A stretch of 7,263 nucleotides of DNA from an uncultured Bacteroidales bacterium (GCA_937910265.1 CALEPD010000223.1:1-7263); one strand, 5' to 3'; counted from the stretch's first letter, positions 1 to 6,433 are shown. Numbers and translations: made by a program. Notes: generated by a model from the sequence alone, not told the origin.

Positions 1-31
1 TTAAAAACCGAAAAGAGGTTTTTGCTTTTCC

Positions 32-69
32 ATATTCGCCGCGAAGCGGCGAATATCCCCCCTTTTTTT
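32..69 (+). terminator. Perfect 11-bp hairpin followed by a T-run (terminator or palindromic repeat)
   Basis: ATATTCGCCGC (32-42) pairs perfectly with GCGGCGAATAT (46-56) around a GAA loop. A C-run and then a seven-T run (63-69) follow. This is the form of an intrinsic terminator for a gene left of the window. The inner part, CGCCGCGAAGCGGCG, is also the style of dispersed palindromes in some Clostridia, so it may be a repeat element. It sits 46 bases before the ligase start, so it separates that gene from whatever was upstream. Confidence 0.6.
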
Positions 70-100
70 CGCCTTAAAAACTTTGAAATATGACTCGAAA

Positions 101-106
101 AGAGGT
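101..106 (+). promoter_or_regulatory. Shine-Dalgarno site of the ligase fragment
   Basis: AGAGGT (with AAAA before it, giving AAAAGAGG) lies about 10 bases before the ATG at 116. A good Shine-Dalgarno is typical of Firmicutes and is absent from every other gene start in this window. It supports the start choice and is independent evidence that this end comes from another organism. Confidence 0.6.
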
Positions 107-115
107 TTTATATAA

Positions 116-382
116 ATGAACAAAAAAACCGTTGCTCTGCTTTTCGGCGGAGTTTCAAGCGAATATGACGTTTCCTGTATGTCCGTTTCCTCCGTTTGGG
201 AAAACATCGACAGGGAAAAATTCGAACCCGTTCTCCTCGGAATCACAAAGACCGGCGAATGGTATCTCTATTCCGGCGATATCGAAAAAGTCCGCAGCCG
301 CGAATGGGATAAAGATTCCGAAAATCTTAAAAAAGCTTTCATCTGCCCGGACAGAAGAGTTCACGGCGCAATGGTCGAAAGC
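116..382 (+). CDS. ddl: D-alanine--D-alanine ligase, N-terminal fragment (about 89 codons)
   Basis: Ddl joins two D-alanines with ATP in the cytoplasm to make the dipeptide at the end of peptidoglycan stem peptides. The visible part is the N-terminal domain only. The family signature LFGGVSSEYDVS is at residues 9-20 (Glu16 aligns with Glu15 of E. coli DdlB, a D-Ala-binding residue). It is followed by SVWENID, then GITKTGEWYLY and a C-P-D-R-R-x-x-G stretch matching the 'SPDR..G' region of Clostridial ligases. The expected HGxxGEDG motif and the whole ATP-grasp catalytic domain (roughly 220 further residues) are missing: after about residue 89 the frame continues into unrelated sequence. The fragment could not be active. 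Its start has a Shine-Dalgarno, its codons are A-rich and it resembles Clostridia, unlike the rest of the window. A chimeric assembly join is the likeliest cause. The family call is firm; the exact break (about 375-390) is an estimate. Confidence 0.8.
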
Positions 383-546
383 GACCGCTTTTTGGTGAGC
401 GAACCCATCGCCATTGGCGAAGGGGATCAAATCACCTTCGGCCCTGCCCGATTGGGCGCCCCTGTTTTGGGATTTTTCTATGATGAGCAAGGCAACCCCT
501 TGGCTTTGATCGACTATAAAAATATCGAAATCGCCCATACCTTCAA
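383..546 (+). other. Unidentified in-frame coding-like segment between two joins
   Basis: This stretch continues the ligase frame without a stop but does not match the ligase family. The translation begins near DRFLVSEPIAIGEGDQITFG and goes on with VLGFFYDEQGNPLALIDYKN. It looks like real beta-strand-rich protein sequence (alternating hydrophobics, G/N/P turns), and its GCC/ATC/TTG codons differ from the ligase part before it. The right end overlaps the point where the minus-strand choice-of-anchor J gene loses family similarity (about 541-556). The frame itself runs on to a TAG at 644-646, but beyond about 545 that is only the antisense of the secreted-protein gene. I do not recognise the family. 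It is probably an internal piece of a third gene brought in by mis-assembly. Confidence 0.4.
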
Positions 547-819
547 AGAAGGAATGGTGATGGCATCGGTGATGAGCCATCTGTCGGCGGTGCCGGCTGG
601 GTCAAACCATGATGCGCTGACTACACTGGGTGCGGGGTTGCCGTAGCTCGATTGTGCACTCCATGCATCTGTGAAACTGGAATTGTGGGCTGTGTTGTTG
701 TCTTGGAACATAGTCCATGTAGAGGGAATTCCGTTAGAGAAATCCTCAGACATCAAAGTCTGTGCGCTCATGGTCAAGCCTGTCATGAGGACGCCTAAAG
801 ATAATAATGCTTTTTTCAT
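547..819 (-). CDS. Choice-of-anchor J domain secreted protein, N-terminal part only
   Basis: Starts at the ATG at 819-817 (MKKALLSLGVLMTGLTMSAQ): a lysine-rich n-region, hydrophobic core and SAQ cleavage site make a standard type I signal peptide. The mature part begins with LMSEDFSNGIPSTW and reaches DRWLITDAITIPS (residues 79-91), the two hallmark stretches of the choice-of-anchor J beta-sandwich found in Bacteroidetes exported proteins, often ahead of peptidase, adhesin or T9SS tail regions. Residues after 91 (reading LKVWAIS) no longer fit, so the gene is cut at about 541-556, probably by an assembly join; its C-terminal half and any sorting tail are lost. An in-frame ATG at 843 is rejected as the start because it would lie almost on the predicted transcription start. 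Divergent from the Omp28-type gene at 1113. Role unknown beyond being exported, probably to the cell surface. Confidence 0.75.
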
Positions 820-852
820 AGGTTTGAATATTTTAGTTTCCATTTTGTTTTG

Positions 853-860
853 CAAAGATA
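853..860 (-). promoter_or_regulatory. Bacteroidetes -7 box for the choice-of-anchor J gene
   Basis: On the minus strand this reads TATCTTTG, an exact match to the Bacteroidetes TAnnTTTG -7 element. Transcription would start near 846, giving a leader of about 27 bases to the ATG at 819. No TTG is seen at the usual -33 distance, so only the -7 half is supported. Confidence 0.6.
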
Positions 861-1112
861 CAAAAAAATATTATTAGTTTCTTATTTTTTTATTACTTTT
901 GCAAAAGGTGAATAGTCTGTTTTTGAAAAGTGTATTATGTAATCTGCTGATACAAAGTGTTAAAGTTTCTTTTAAGTGTGTATGACAGGTTGGGTGTGAT
1001 GGGGGTTCGTAGGATGAGGGCAGGCGAAATATGGATAGTGTGATGTGATATGTGGGACTGGCTGTTACGGTATGAAATGACAGAGATAAACAACAATTTA
1101 TTATTTAAACTT
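861..1112. other. Divergent intergenic region between two exported-protein genes
   Basis: The left half (861-905) is very AT-rich and holds the two opposed -7 boxes. The right half (about 960-1060) is G-rich with T/G runs and has no clear open frame of its own. The frame of the downstream gene is open back to an ATG at 1050, but those 21 extra residues would precede an obvious signal peptide. No strong hairpin seen. Confidence 0.5.
894..901 (+). promoter_or_regulatory. Candidate Bacteroidetes -7 box for the Omp28-type gene
   Basis: TACTTTTG matches TAnnTTTG exactly, facing right in the AT-rich spacer, 33 bases from the oppositely facing -7 box at 853-860. It would give a leader of about 205 bases before the ATG at 1113, which is long. 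No clear -33 TTG is present. A chance match in AT-rich DNA cannot be excluded. Confidence 0.4.
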
Positions 1113-2822
1113 ATGAAAAGAACACTATTTTTTGCAGCCTCGATGCTGCTTTGTGGAATTGTTTCGGCTCAGACGTTTGTGTCGACAGAGCCGTCAAACA
1201 AGAATGTAATTATTGAGGAGTACACTGGTATCAACTGCGGCTATTGTCCAAGTGGCCATCAGATTGCAAACGGAATTGTTGAAGACAATCCTGGCCGTGT
1301 ATGGGCAATCAATATTCATCAGGGCTCTTTTGCCGCCAACACCTATACCACCCAGTGGGGTAATGCTTTGGCAAATCAAACCGGTTTGACAGGCTATCCT
1401 TCGGGTACTGTTAACCGTCACGTGTTTTCGGGCTCGAACACCGCTTTGGGCCGTGGTGAATGGTCCCAGGCTACTAGCCAAATGCTTCAGCAATCGTCGC
1501 CTGTGAATGTTGCAGCACGAGGTACTCTTGATTTCAGTACGCGCGTTCTTACCCTCGAGGTTGAGGCTTATTACACTGCAAGCAGTGCTGTCTCAACCAA
1601 CAAACTTAACGTGGCAGTCTTGCAGAACAACATTCTTGGACCGCAATCGGGAGGAAGCAGCAACCCTAGCCAGATGGAGGGTTCGCAGTATCGCCACATG
1701 CACATGTTGCGTGACCTTGTGACCGGCCAGTGGGGAGAGTCTATCGATACCACTTCACAGGGAACCTTTGTGTCGCGCACTTATACCTATACCGTTCCCG
1801 CATCCATCAGCAACGAGGAAATGGTATTGGAAGACCTTGAGGTGATTGTATTCATCGCCGAGGGCAACCAGGAAATTCTCTCGGGATGCAAGGCTGATAT
1901 TCAGTTTCTTGGCGCTCTTCCCAAAATCACCGGTTTGAAGATGAGTCCTTCTCTCGATGGCTGTGAGGTTACATTTGAGAGCAGTTTTACCTTGAGGAAT
2001 TTAAGCGACAGTGCGATTACTGCTGCCGAATTCACCTATACTGCCAACAACCAGACAAACACCTACAGTTGGACTGGTTCGGTTGACCCGATGGAGGATG
2101 TTGTGGTTGACCTGCCTTTGCTCGACAATAACTTTGTTTCGGGAACTGAGTATGAATTGAGTGTTTCGATGACAGGTATTAACGGTACGCCGTTCACTTT
2201 CAATACGCTTAACGCTACAAGCTCGAAGAGTGTATATGATGTAGCCGGCCCGTTTGAATTTGTGCTTTGTACCGACAAGTATGGCAGTGAAAACAGTTTC
2301 CGTTTGCTCGATAGCGAGGGCAATGTTGTGTTCGGAAAAGGTCCCTTCGGCAATTCCAATTCCGTGGTGGTTCGTGAATATGTAATGGATCCTGCCCAGT
2401 CGGGTTGTTACATTCTTGAGGTGCTTGATTCGTATGGCGATGGTATCAACAACGGCTATGGTGCCGGATATTTCCTGGTGAATGACGCCGACGGTACCGA
2501 GGTGTTCCGTAACAACGGCAAGTTCAACGATGTGGCCCGCTATTTCCTCAATGTCACTACTAACGGTGCTGGTACTATCGGTATTGAAGAGGCCCTTGCT
2601 TCAAATGTCAGCCTCTATCCCAACCCTGTTGTCGATCAGTTGACCATCGAGTGCGAGAACGAAATCAGCCATGTCCAGATTTACGACCTCTCGGGACGTT
2701 TGGTTAAGGTTGTCGAGGGCAACGCCACCCGCATCTCCACACAGGAGCTCGCTTCTGGAGTTTATGCAGTTCGCGTTGTGTGCGAGGATTCAGTCTTTGT
2801 CAGCAAGATTGTGAAAGAATAA
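1113..2822 (+). CDS. Omp28-related exported protein with CxxC motif and type IX secretion sorting tail (569 aa)
   Basis: The ATG at 1113 is chosen because it places the signal peptide MKRTLFFAASMLLCGIVSAQ at the N-terminus with an A-rich leader; an ATG at 1050 would bury it. Residues ~26-260 look like the Omp28 / thioredoxin-fold family of Bacteroidetes: EEYTGINCGYCPSG gives a CGYC redox-type motif at 42-45, then a mixed alpha/beta region ending near CKADIQFLG. Residues ~265-375 look like a beta-sandwich. Residues ~380-485 form another beta domain with the acidic turn DSYGDGI (439-445). The last ~74 residues (from 496) are a type A sorting domain: SLYPNPVVDQLTIE, then VQIYDLSGRLVK and LASGVYAVRV, so the protein should cross the outer membrane by T9SS and be anchored or released at the surface, with the tail removed. 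A redox or disulfide role is suggested by CxxC but not shown. The gene is intact and monocistronic, with its own terminator. Confidence 0.85.
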   Translation: MKRTLFFAASMLLCGIVSAQTFVSTEPSNKNVIIEEYTGINCGYCPSGHQIANGIVEDNPGRVWAINIHQGSFAANTYTTQWGNALANQTGLTGYPSGTVNRHVFSGSNTALGRGEWSQATSQMLQQSSPVNVAARGTLDFSTRVLTLEVEAYYTASSAVSTNKLNVAVLQNNILGPQSGGSSNPSQMEGSQYRHMHMLRDLVTGQWGESIDTTSQGTFVSRTYTYTVPASISNEEMVLEDLEVIVFIAEGNQEILSGCKADIQFLGALPKITGLKMSPSLDGCEVTFESSFTLRNLSDSAITAAEFTYTANNQTNTYSWTGSVDPMEDVVVDLPLLDNNFVSGTEYELSVSMTGINGTPFTFNTLNATSSKSVYDVAGPFEFVLCTDKYGSENSFRLLDSEGNVVFGKGPFGNSNSVVVREYVMDPAQSGCYILEVLDSYGDGINNGYGAGYFLVNDADGTEVFRNNGKFNDVARYFLNVTTNGAGTIGIEEALASNVSLYPNPVVDQLTIECENEISHVQIYDLSGRLVKVVEGNATRISTQELASGVYAVRVVCEDSVFVSKIVKE

Positions 2823-2840
2823 TCATCCTTTGACACACAA

Positions 2841-2884
2841 AAAAGTCCGTGCATTGCGTTATGTATGCACGGACTTTTGTTTTT
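2841..2884 (+). terminator. Strong intrinsic terminator after the Omp28-type gene
   Basis: AAAAGTCCGTGCAT (2841-2854) pairs perfectly over 14 bp with ATGCACGGACTTTT (2865-2878) around a 10-base loop. The right arm ends in TTTT, and GTTTTTG follows. It lies 18 bases after the stop codon at 2820-2822 and before tex. The A-run on the left arm means it could also act on the minus strand, but no minus-strand gene ends here. Confidence 0.9.
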
Positions 2885-2911
2885 GTGGTAGTCCCGATTT
2901 TAAATTGAATT

Positions 2912-5053
2912 ATGACAAATTACGCCAATATCATCGCTGCCGAACTTGGGCTGGGATTGCGCCAAGTGGAAAAGACTGTTGAATTGCTTGAATCGGGGGC
3001 GACAATTCCGTTTATAGCCCGCTATCGCAAAGAGGCTACGGGGTCGCTCAACGAAGTGCAGATTACCGCTATCCGCGACTTGCTGAAGAAGATTGTGGAA
3101 ATCGACAAACGACGTGAGACTATCCTGCAGAGTATATCGGAGCAGGGTAAACTCAGCGCCGAATTGGAACGCATGATCACAGAGGCTTCCACGCTTACGG
3201 AGTTGGAGGATTTGTACCTTCCCTACAAACCCAAGCGCAAGACCCGCGCCAGCATGGCTGTGGAAAAAGGGTTGAAACCTCTGGCCGACGAATTGCTCAG
3301 GCAAGGGCCCGGCGATGTGTACGCCATGGCATCGCGGTTTGTCAATGCCGACAAGGGCGTGACGACCGAAGATGATGCGCTTGCCGGTGCCCGCGATATT
3401 GTCGCCGAGCAGGTGAACGAGGATATCGGCGCCCGCAACCAGATACGAGGCCTCTTCAGGAAGCAGGCGCTGCTCTCGTCGAAGGTGGTGAAGTCGAAGG
3501 CTGATGAGGCCGGGAAATATGAGTCGTGGTTCGACTGGAGCGAGCCGGCCATGCGTGCGCCGTCGCACCGTATCCTGGCATTGTTCAGAGGCGAGGAGGA
3601 GGGCTTGCTGAAAGTGCATGTCCGTCCCGAAAGCAATCAGTCGGCAATCGAGCAACTTTCGCGCAGGCATGTCCGAGGCAACTACGATTCATCGCAACAG
3701 GTGCTCATGGCTGTCGAGGATGGCTATAAACGACTGCTCGAACCCTCAATCGAAACTGAATTCTACAATATACTGAAGGAAAAGGCCGACAAGGAGGCTA
3801 TCCGCGTATTTGCCGAAAATGTGCAGCAACTGCTTCTGGCTCCGCCACTCGGACAAAAACGCACGCTTGCCATCGACCCCGGCTTCCGTACCGGATGCAA
3901 GACGGTATGTCTCGATGCCCAAGGCCAGCTGTTGCACAACGAGACAATATATCCATTTACCTCGGTGCGTGAGGAACGCGCCGCCATCTCCAAACTCGAG
4001 ACACTGGTCGAGGCATTCCATATCGAGGCCATCGCTATTGGCAACGGCACCGCCGGCCGCGAGACGGAGGAGATCGTGAAGCGTTGCCGTTTCAAGAACA
4101 AGGTTATAGCGGTGATGGTGAGCGAGAACGGCGCGTCGGTCTATTCGGCCTCCGATGTAGCCCGGCGCGAGTTTCCCGAATACGATGTTACCGTCCGTGG
4201 GGCAGTCAGTATCGGACGCCGTTTGATGGATCCTCTGTCCGAATTGGTTAAAATCGACCCCAAGAGCATCGGGGTAGGGCAGTATCAGCACGATGTCAAC
4301 CAAACCGAGCTGCAGAACAGTCTTAACGATGTGGTGGTGAGCTGTGTGAACAGCGTCGGCGTGGAGCTTAATACCGCATCCCGCGAATTGTTGAGCTATG
4401 TGAGCGGCATAGGCCCTTCGCTTGCCGACAAGATTGTCGAGTACCGCAACCGCAACGGTGCGTTCAAGTCGCGCCGTGAACTTATCAAAGTCGATCGCCT
4501 CGGCGAAAAAGTGTTCGAGCAATGTGCGGGATTCCTTCGTGTCCGCGAATCCGAAAATCCATTAGACCGTAGCGCCGTCCATCCCGAACGCTATGCTGTG
4601 GTCGAGCAGATGGCTGCCGATTGCAATGCGTCTGTCGAAGAGCTGATGAGCAACAAAGCGTTGCGTGAAGGCTTGGTGGTCGATCACTATGTTACACCCG
4701 ATTGCGGATTGCCCACCTTGCGCGACATCATGAAAGAACTCGACAAACCCGGTCGCGACCCACGTCCCCATTTCGAGATGTTCGAGTTCGACCAGAATGT
4801 TTCCCGTATCGAAGATCTTCACGAAGGCATGGTCCTTCCTGGCATAGTCACCAACATCACAGCCTTCGGCGCCTTTGTCGACGTGGGTGTCCATCAAGAC
4901 GGATTGGTGCATATCAGTCAGATGGTTTCACGGCGCATCAGCAACCCCAACGAGGTGGTTCACCTGCACAAGCATGTCAAAGTCAAGGTGCTTGAAGTCG
5001 ACCTCCGTCGCCGTCGCATATCACTATCCATGCGTTTGGATTCCAACGAATGA
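2912..5053 (+). CDS. tex: Tex, S1-domain RNA-binding transcription accessory protein (713 aa)
   Basis: Tex is a highly conserved cytoplasmic nucleic-acid-binding protein (E. coli YhgF, Bordetella Tex) tied to transcription and RNA-related stress. Domains in order: the helical Tex N-terminal region (about 1-200, with ATIPFIARYRKEATGSL and YLPYKPKRKTRA); the YqgF/RNase H-like domain starting at TLAIDPGFRTGCKTV, with the Asp of AIDPG near residue 322; the KIDPKSIGVGQYQHDV stretch; a helix-hairpin-helix pair (SGIGPSLADKIVEYRN, GIG at 499-501, then VDRLGEKVFEQCAGFLRV); and a C-terminal S1 domain (about 639-708, GIVTNITAFGAFVDVGVHQD...GLVHIS). Length is normal for Bacteroidetes Tex (about 710) and no motif is broken. 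The ATG at 2912 lies about 27 bases past the terminator, with an AT-rich leader and no Shine-Dalgarno. Whether the RNase H-like fold is catalytic is unclear in the family. Probably transcribed alone. Confidence 0.95.
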   Translation: MTNYANIIAAELGLGLRQVEKTVELLESGATIPFIARYRKEATGSLNEVQITAIRDLLKKIVEIDKRRETILQSISEQGKLSAELERMITEASTLTELEDLYLPYKPKRKTRASMAVEKGLKPLADELLRQGPGDVYAMASRFVNADKGVTTEDDALAGARDIVAEQVNEDIGARNQIRGLFRKQALLSSKVVKSKADEAGKYESWFDWSEPAMRAPSHRILALFRGEEEGLLKVHVRPESNQSAIEQLSRRHVRGNYDSSQQVLMAVEDGYKRLLEPSIETEFYNILKEKADKEAIRVFAENVQQLLLAPPLGQKRTLAIDPGFRTGCKTVCLDAQGQLLHNETIYPFTSVREERAAISKLETLVEAFHIEAIAIGNGTAGRETEEIVKRCRFKNKVIAVMVSENGASVYSASDVARREFPEYDVTVRGAVSIGRRLMDPLSELVKIDPKSIGVGQYQHDVNQTELQNSLNDVVVSCVNSVGVELNTASRELLSYVSGIGPSLADKIVEYRNRNGAFKSRRELIKVDRLGEKVFEQCAGFLRVRESENPLDRSAVHPERYAVVEQMAADCNASVEELMSNKALREGLVVDHYVTPDCGLPTLRDIMKELDKPGRDPRPHFEMFEFDQNVSRIEDLHEGMVLPGIVTNITAFGAFVDVGVHQDGLVHISQMVSRRISNPNEVVHLHKHVKVKVLEVDLRRRRISLSMRLDSNE

Positions 5054-5145
5054 ATGTGCTGACGTATGGCTGTTTTTGTGTTGTGAAAGTAATATAAACA
5101 ACAGGCTTCCGTTATATCAATAAAGTACTTATAGTTAGTTTGGTT
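5054..5145 (+). other. Spacer between tex and the small membrane protein gene
   Basis: 92 bases with no clear hairpin or T-run after tex, so tex and the downstream genes may be partly co-transcribed. TTAGTTTG (5135-5142) is one base off TAnnTTTG but sits too close to the ATG at 5146 to be a normal promoter for it. Confidence 0.4.
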
Positions 5146-5433
5146 ATGAGCGAGGATCAAGAACAATCCGATGAGAAGCTATATTGTCCGCCATTGTGGG
5201 CTGTGTTGCTAATGGATGCCATTGGTATGGCCAGCATGTTTGTTCCAGTGCTGCTGCCGAAGGTCGACAGTGTATGGGCGGTGGTGTCTGCCTTTGTGTT
5301 TTATTATTGGTTCCGCACACCCATCGCTGCAATTGCCGCGTTTACTGAGGAGTTTTTGCCGATTACCGATGTTATACCCACCTTCACCATAGCATATATA
5401 GTGACAAAACTGAAAGAAAAAAGAAAACGATAA
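5146..5433 (+). CDS. Small membrane protein of unknown function (95 aa)
   Basis: An acidic N-terminus (MSEDQEQSDEK) is followed by two hydrophobic segments, about residues 17-37 (LWAVLLMDAIGMASMFVPVL) and 43-66 (VWAVVSAFVFYYWFRTPIAA...), then an EEFLPITDVIPTFTIAYIV stretch and a strongly basic tail ending KLKEKRKR. It is therefore an inner-membrane protein, probably with two helices and a third hydrophobic stretch at 70-86; the charge pattern puts the basic C-terminus in the cytoplasm. The ATG at 5146 is preferred over an upstream in-frame TTG at 5140. Its stop is 21 bases before the mgsA start on the same strand, so the two are probably co-transcribed. I do not recognise the family. The proline- and acid-rich segment EEFLP-TD-IPT looks like a conserved motif rather than a random membrane segment. 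Real gene: likely; function: unknown. Confidence 0.7.
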   Translation: MSEDQEQSDEKLYCPPLWAVLLMDAIGMASMFVPVLLPKVDSVWAVVSAFVFYYWFRTPIAAIAAFTEEFLPITDVIPTFTIAYIVTKLKEKRKR

Positions 5434-5454
5434 TATTAAAAAAAACTACATATT

Positions 5455-5916
5455 TTGAACATAGCTATTGTTGCCCACGACGGGCGTAAAAAAGAGCTGC
5501 TTCAGTGGGTCGGCCAGCAGCATGAAATATTAAGCCGACATCATATTTTTGCCACCGGCACCACCGGAAGGCTTATCACCGAAATGCAGTTGCCCGACGG
5601 TTCGCATCCCTTCGAGCACAACGTTACCCGCTTGCTTAGTGGACCGCTTGGCGGCGACCAGCAGATTGGCGCCATGATTGCAGAGGGTAAGATGGATATC
5701 TTGATATTCTTCTGCGACAACTTGATTGCACAGGGCCACCAAAACGACGTAAGTGCCCTTTCTCGTTTGGCATCGCTCTACAACATCGCCTATGCCACCA
5801 ATCGCACCACGGCCGATATGTTGCTCACTTCATCGCTTTTCGACAATCCAGAGTACCAGCGCATTATACCCTCCTGTATCGCCTCCTACACCAACCGGGC
5901 CTTGAATGAAAGATAA
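5455..5916 (+). CDS. mgsA: Methylglyoxal synthase (153 aa, TTG start)
   Basis: MgsA converts dihydroxyacetone phosphate to methylglyoxal and phosphate in the cytoplasm, a bypass of lower glycolysis used when sugar phosphates pile up or phosphate is scarce. Family landmarks are all present: IAIVAHDGRKK (His8, Asp9), ATGTTGRLI for phosphate binding, SGPLGGDQQIGA with catalytic Asp68 (E. coli Asp71), ILIFFCD with Asp88 (E. coli Asp91), His95 and Asp98 (E. coli His98 and Asp101), and the ATNRTTAD motif. Length equals the E. coli enzyme (152). The E. coli stretch PHDPDV is here GHQNDV, keeping His and the second Asp. The start is TTG at 5455-5457: the frame has a stop at 5437-5439, no ATG lies between, and the first internal Met is past the active-site His. 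The leader is poly-A with no Shine-Dalgarno. It probably forms an operon with the membrane protein 21 bases upstream. Confidence 0.92.
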   Translation: MNIAIVAHDGRKKELLQWVGQQHEILSRHHIFATGTTGRLITEMQLPDGSHPFEHNVTRLLSGPLGGDQQIGAMIAEGKMDILIFFCDNLIAQGHQNDVSALSRLASLYNIAYATNRTTADMLLTSSLFDNPEYQRIIPSCIASYTNRALNER

Positions 5917-6062
5917 AAAAATGGTGGGTTATGTGAATTGTTTTCCCGCGATTTTGTCCTTGTTTTGAACAAATTTTCGTGCGGAGGAAATGTTTGATGC
6001 GGAGTGTGGTGGCTGATTGACAATCGGGAAGGCGCCGAAATGTGGACAAAGGCACACAAAAA

Positions 6063-6182
6063 ATGTTAGGATTCGATTTTAAATATGGAATTTATAAAAG
6101 CCTCCGAATATACCTTTTGAAGATTTCCGCGAGCACATTCGATACCAGCAGCCTCAACGAAAACAAGGCAGACGAAAGATGA
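6063..6182 (+). CDS. Possible 39-aa micro-ORF in an intergenic repeat element
   Basis: An ATG at 6063, after an A-run, opens a 39-codon frame beginning MLGFDFKYGIYKSLRIYLLK, ending in ...NENKADER and stopping at TGA 6180-6182. The stop codon falls exactly in the loop of the terminator hairpin, and the last codons form its left arm. The peptide is basic in its first half with no signal peptide or domain I recognise. The frame LGFDFK-x-GIY recurs at 6435 without an ATG. Of six base differences in the aligned 41 bases, two are silent and four change residues, so there is no sign that peptide sequence is being preserved. It could be a leader peptide, a repeat-borne frame or simply chance. Confidence 0.25.
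   Translation: MLGFDFKYGIYKSLRIYLLKISASTFDTSSLNENKADER
6065..6105 (+). repeat. Diverged direct repeat, copy A
   Basis: Aligns without gaps to 6434-6474: 35 of 41 bases match by eye, starting at GTTAGG and including TTCGATTT and TGGAATTTATA. The copies are 369 bases apart. Similarity fades after about 6105. In copy A the repeat forms the start of the 39-codon micro-ORF. Confidence 0.7.
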
Positions 6183-6208
6183 AGCAATCTCTTTCGTCTA
6201 TTTTTTTA
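6170..6208 (+). terminator. Intrinsic terminator overlapping the micro-ORF end
   Basis: AGACGAAAGA (6170-6179) pairs perfectly with TCTTTCGTCT (6190-6199) around a 10-base loop that contains the TGA stop of the micro-ORF. The T-rich tract ATTTTTTTA (6200-6208) follows. It is a good terminator on the plus strand, for either the micro-ORF transcript or a long mgsA 3' UTR. Confidence 0.8.
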
Positions 6209-6433
6209 TGCCGGACAGTGGGGTGGGGGTGAGGGTTCCGGTCGCCACACATGCACATGCTATGTAATGGATTATGCCGTACCGTTTCCCATACACCAAA
6301 ACATGATTATGGTTGGTTTTATAAATTGCATTCTCTGGATATAACTCTTGTCTCGAACAGATTTCCTTTCTGGGGATGGTGGTTGTAATTAGTTGTTAAT
6401 CTTGGATATGCTAAAATGTAGGCAAAGCTACTC

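Larger units (their letters stand above)
9..109. repeat. 14-base direct repeat flanking the hairpin upstream of the ligase gene
   Basis: The 14-mer CGAAAAGAGGTTTT occurs exactly at 9-22 and again at 96-109. The second copy carries the AAGAGG Shine-Dalgarno of the ligase gene. The copies flank the hairpin at 32-56. Both are short and A/G-rich, so duplication by chance or a small duplication of the leader are equally possible. Confidence 0.5.

Noticed and set aside
155..580. Minus-strand 141-codon frame opposite the ligase fragment
   Set aside because: It is the antisense of the ligase frame, spans the suspected join, and has no family features.
1050..1112. Upstream ATG giving a 590-aa version of the Omp28-type protein
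   Set aside because: It would put 21 residues ahead of a canonical signal peptide; the ATG at 1113 is the sensible start.
3746..4522. Long minus-strand frames inside tex (also 2900-3670)
   Set aside because: They are shadows of a long well-conserved gene; the plus-strand protein has every Tex domain.
5960..5972. Short hairpin TTGTT/AACAA with a TTG loop after mgsA
   Set aside because: Five weak A/T-rich pairs and no proper T-run; not a believable terminator.
6183..6344. The micro-ORF frame stays open for 53 codons after its TGA (to TAA at 6342-6344), raising stop readthrough or a selenocysteine-type recoding
   Set aside because: The terminator at 6170-6208 should end the transcript here, the following peptide looks like no known family, and nothing else supports recoding.
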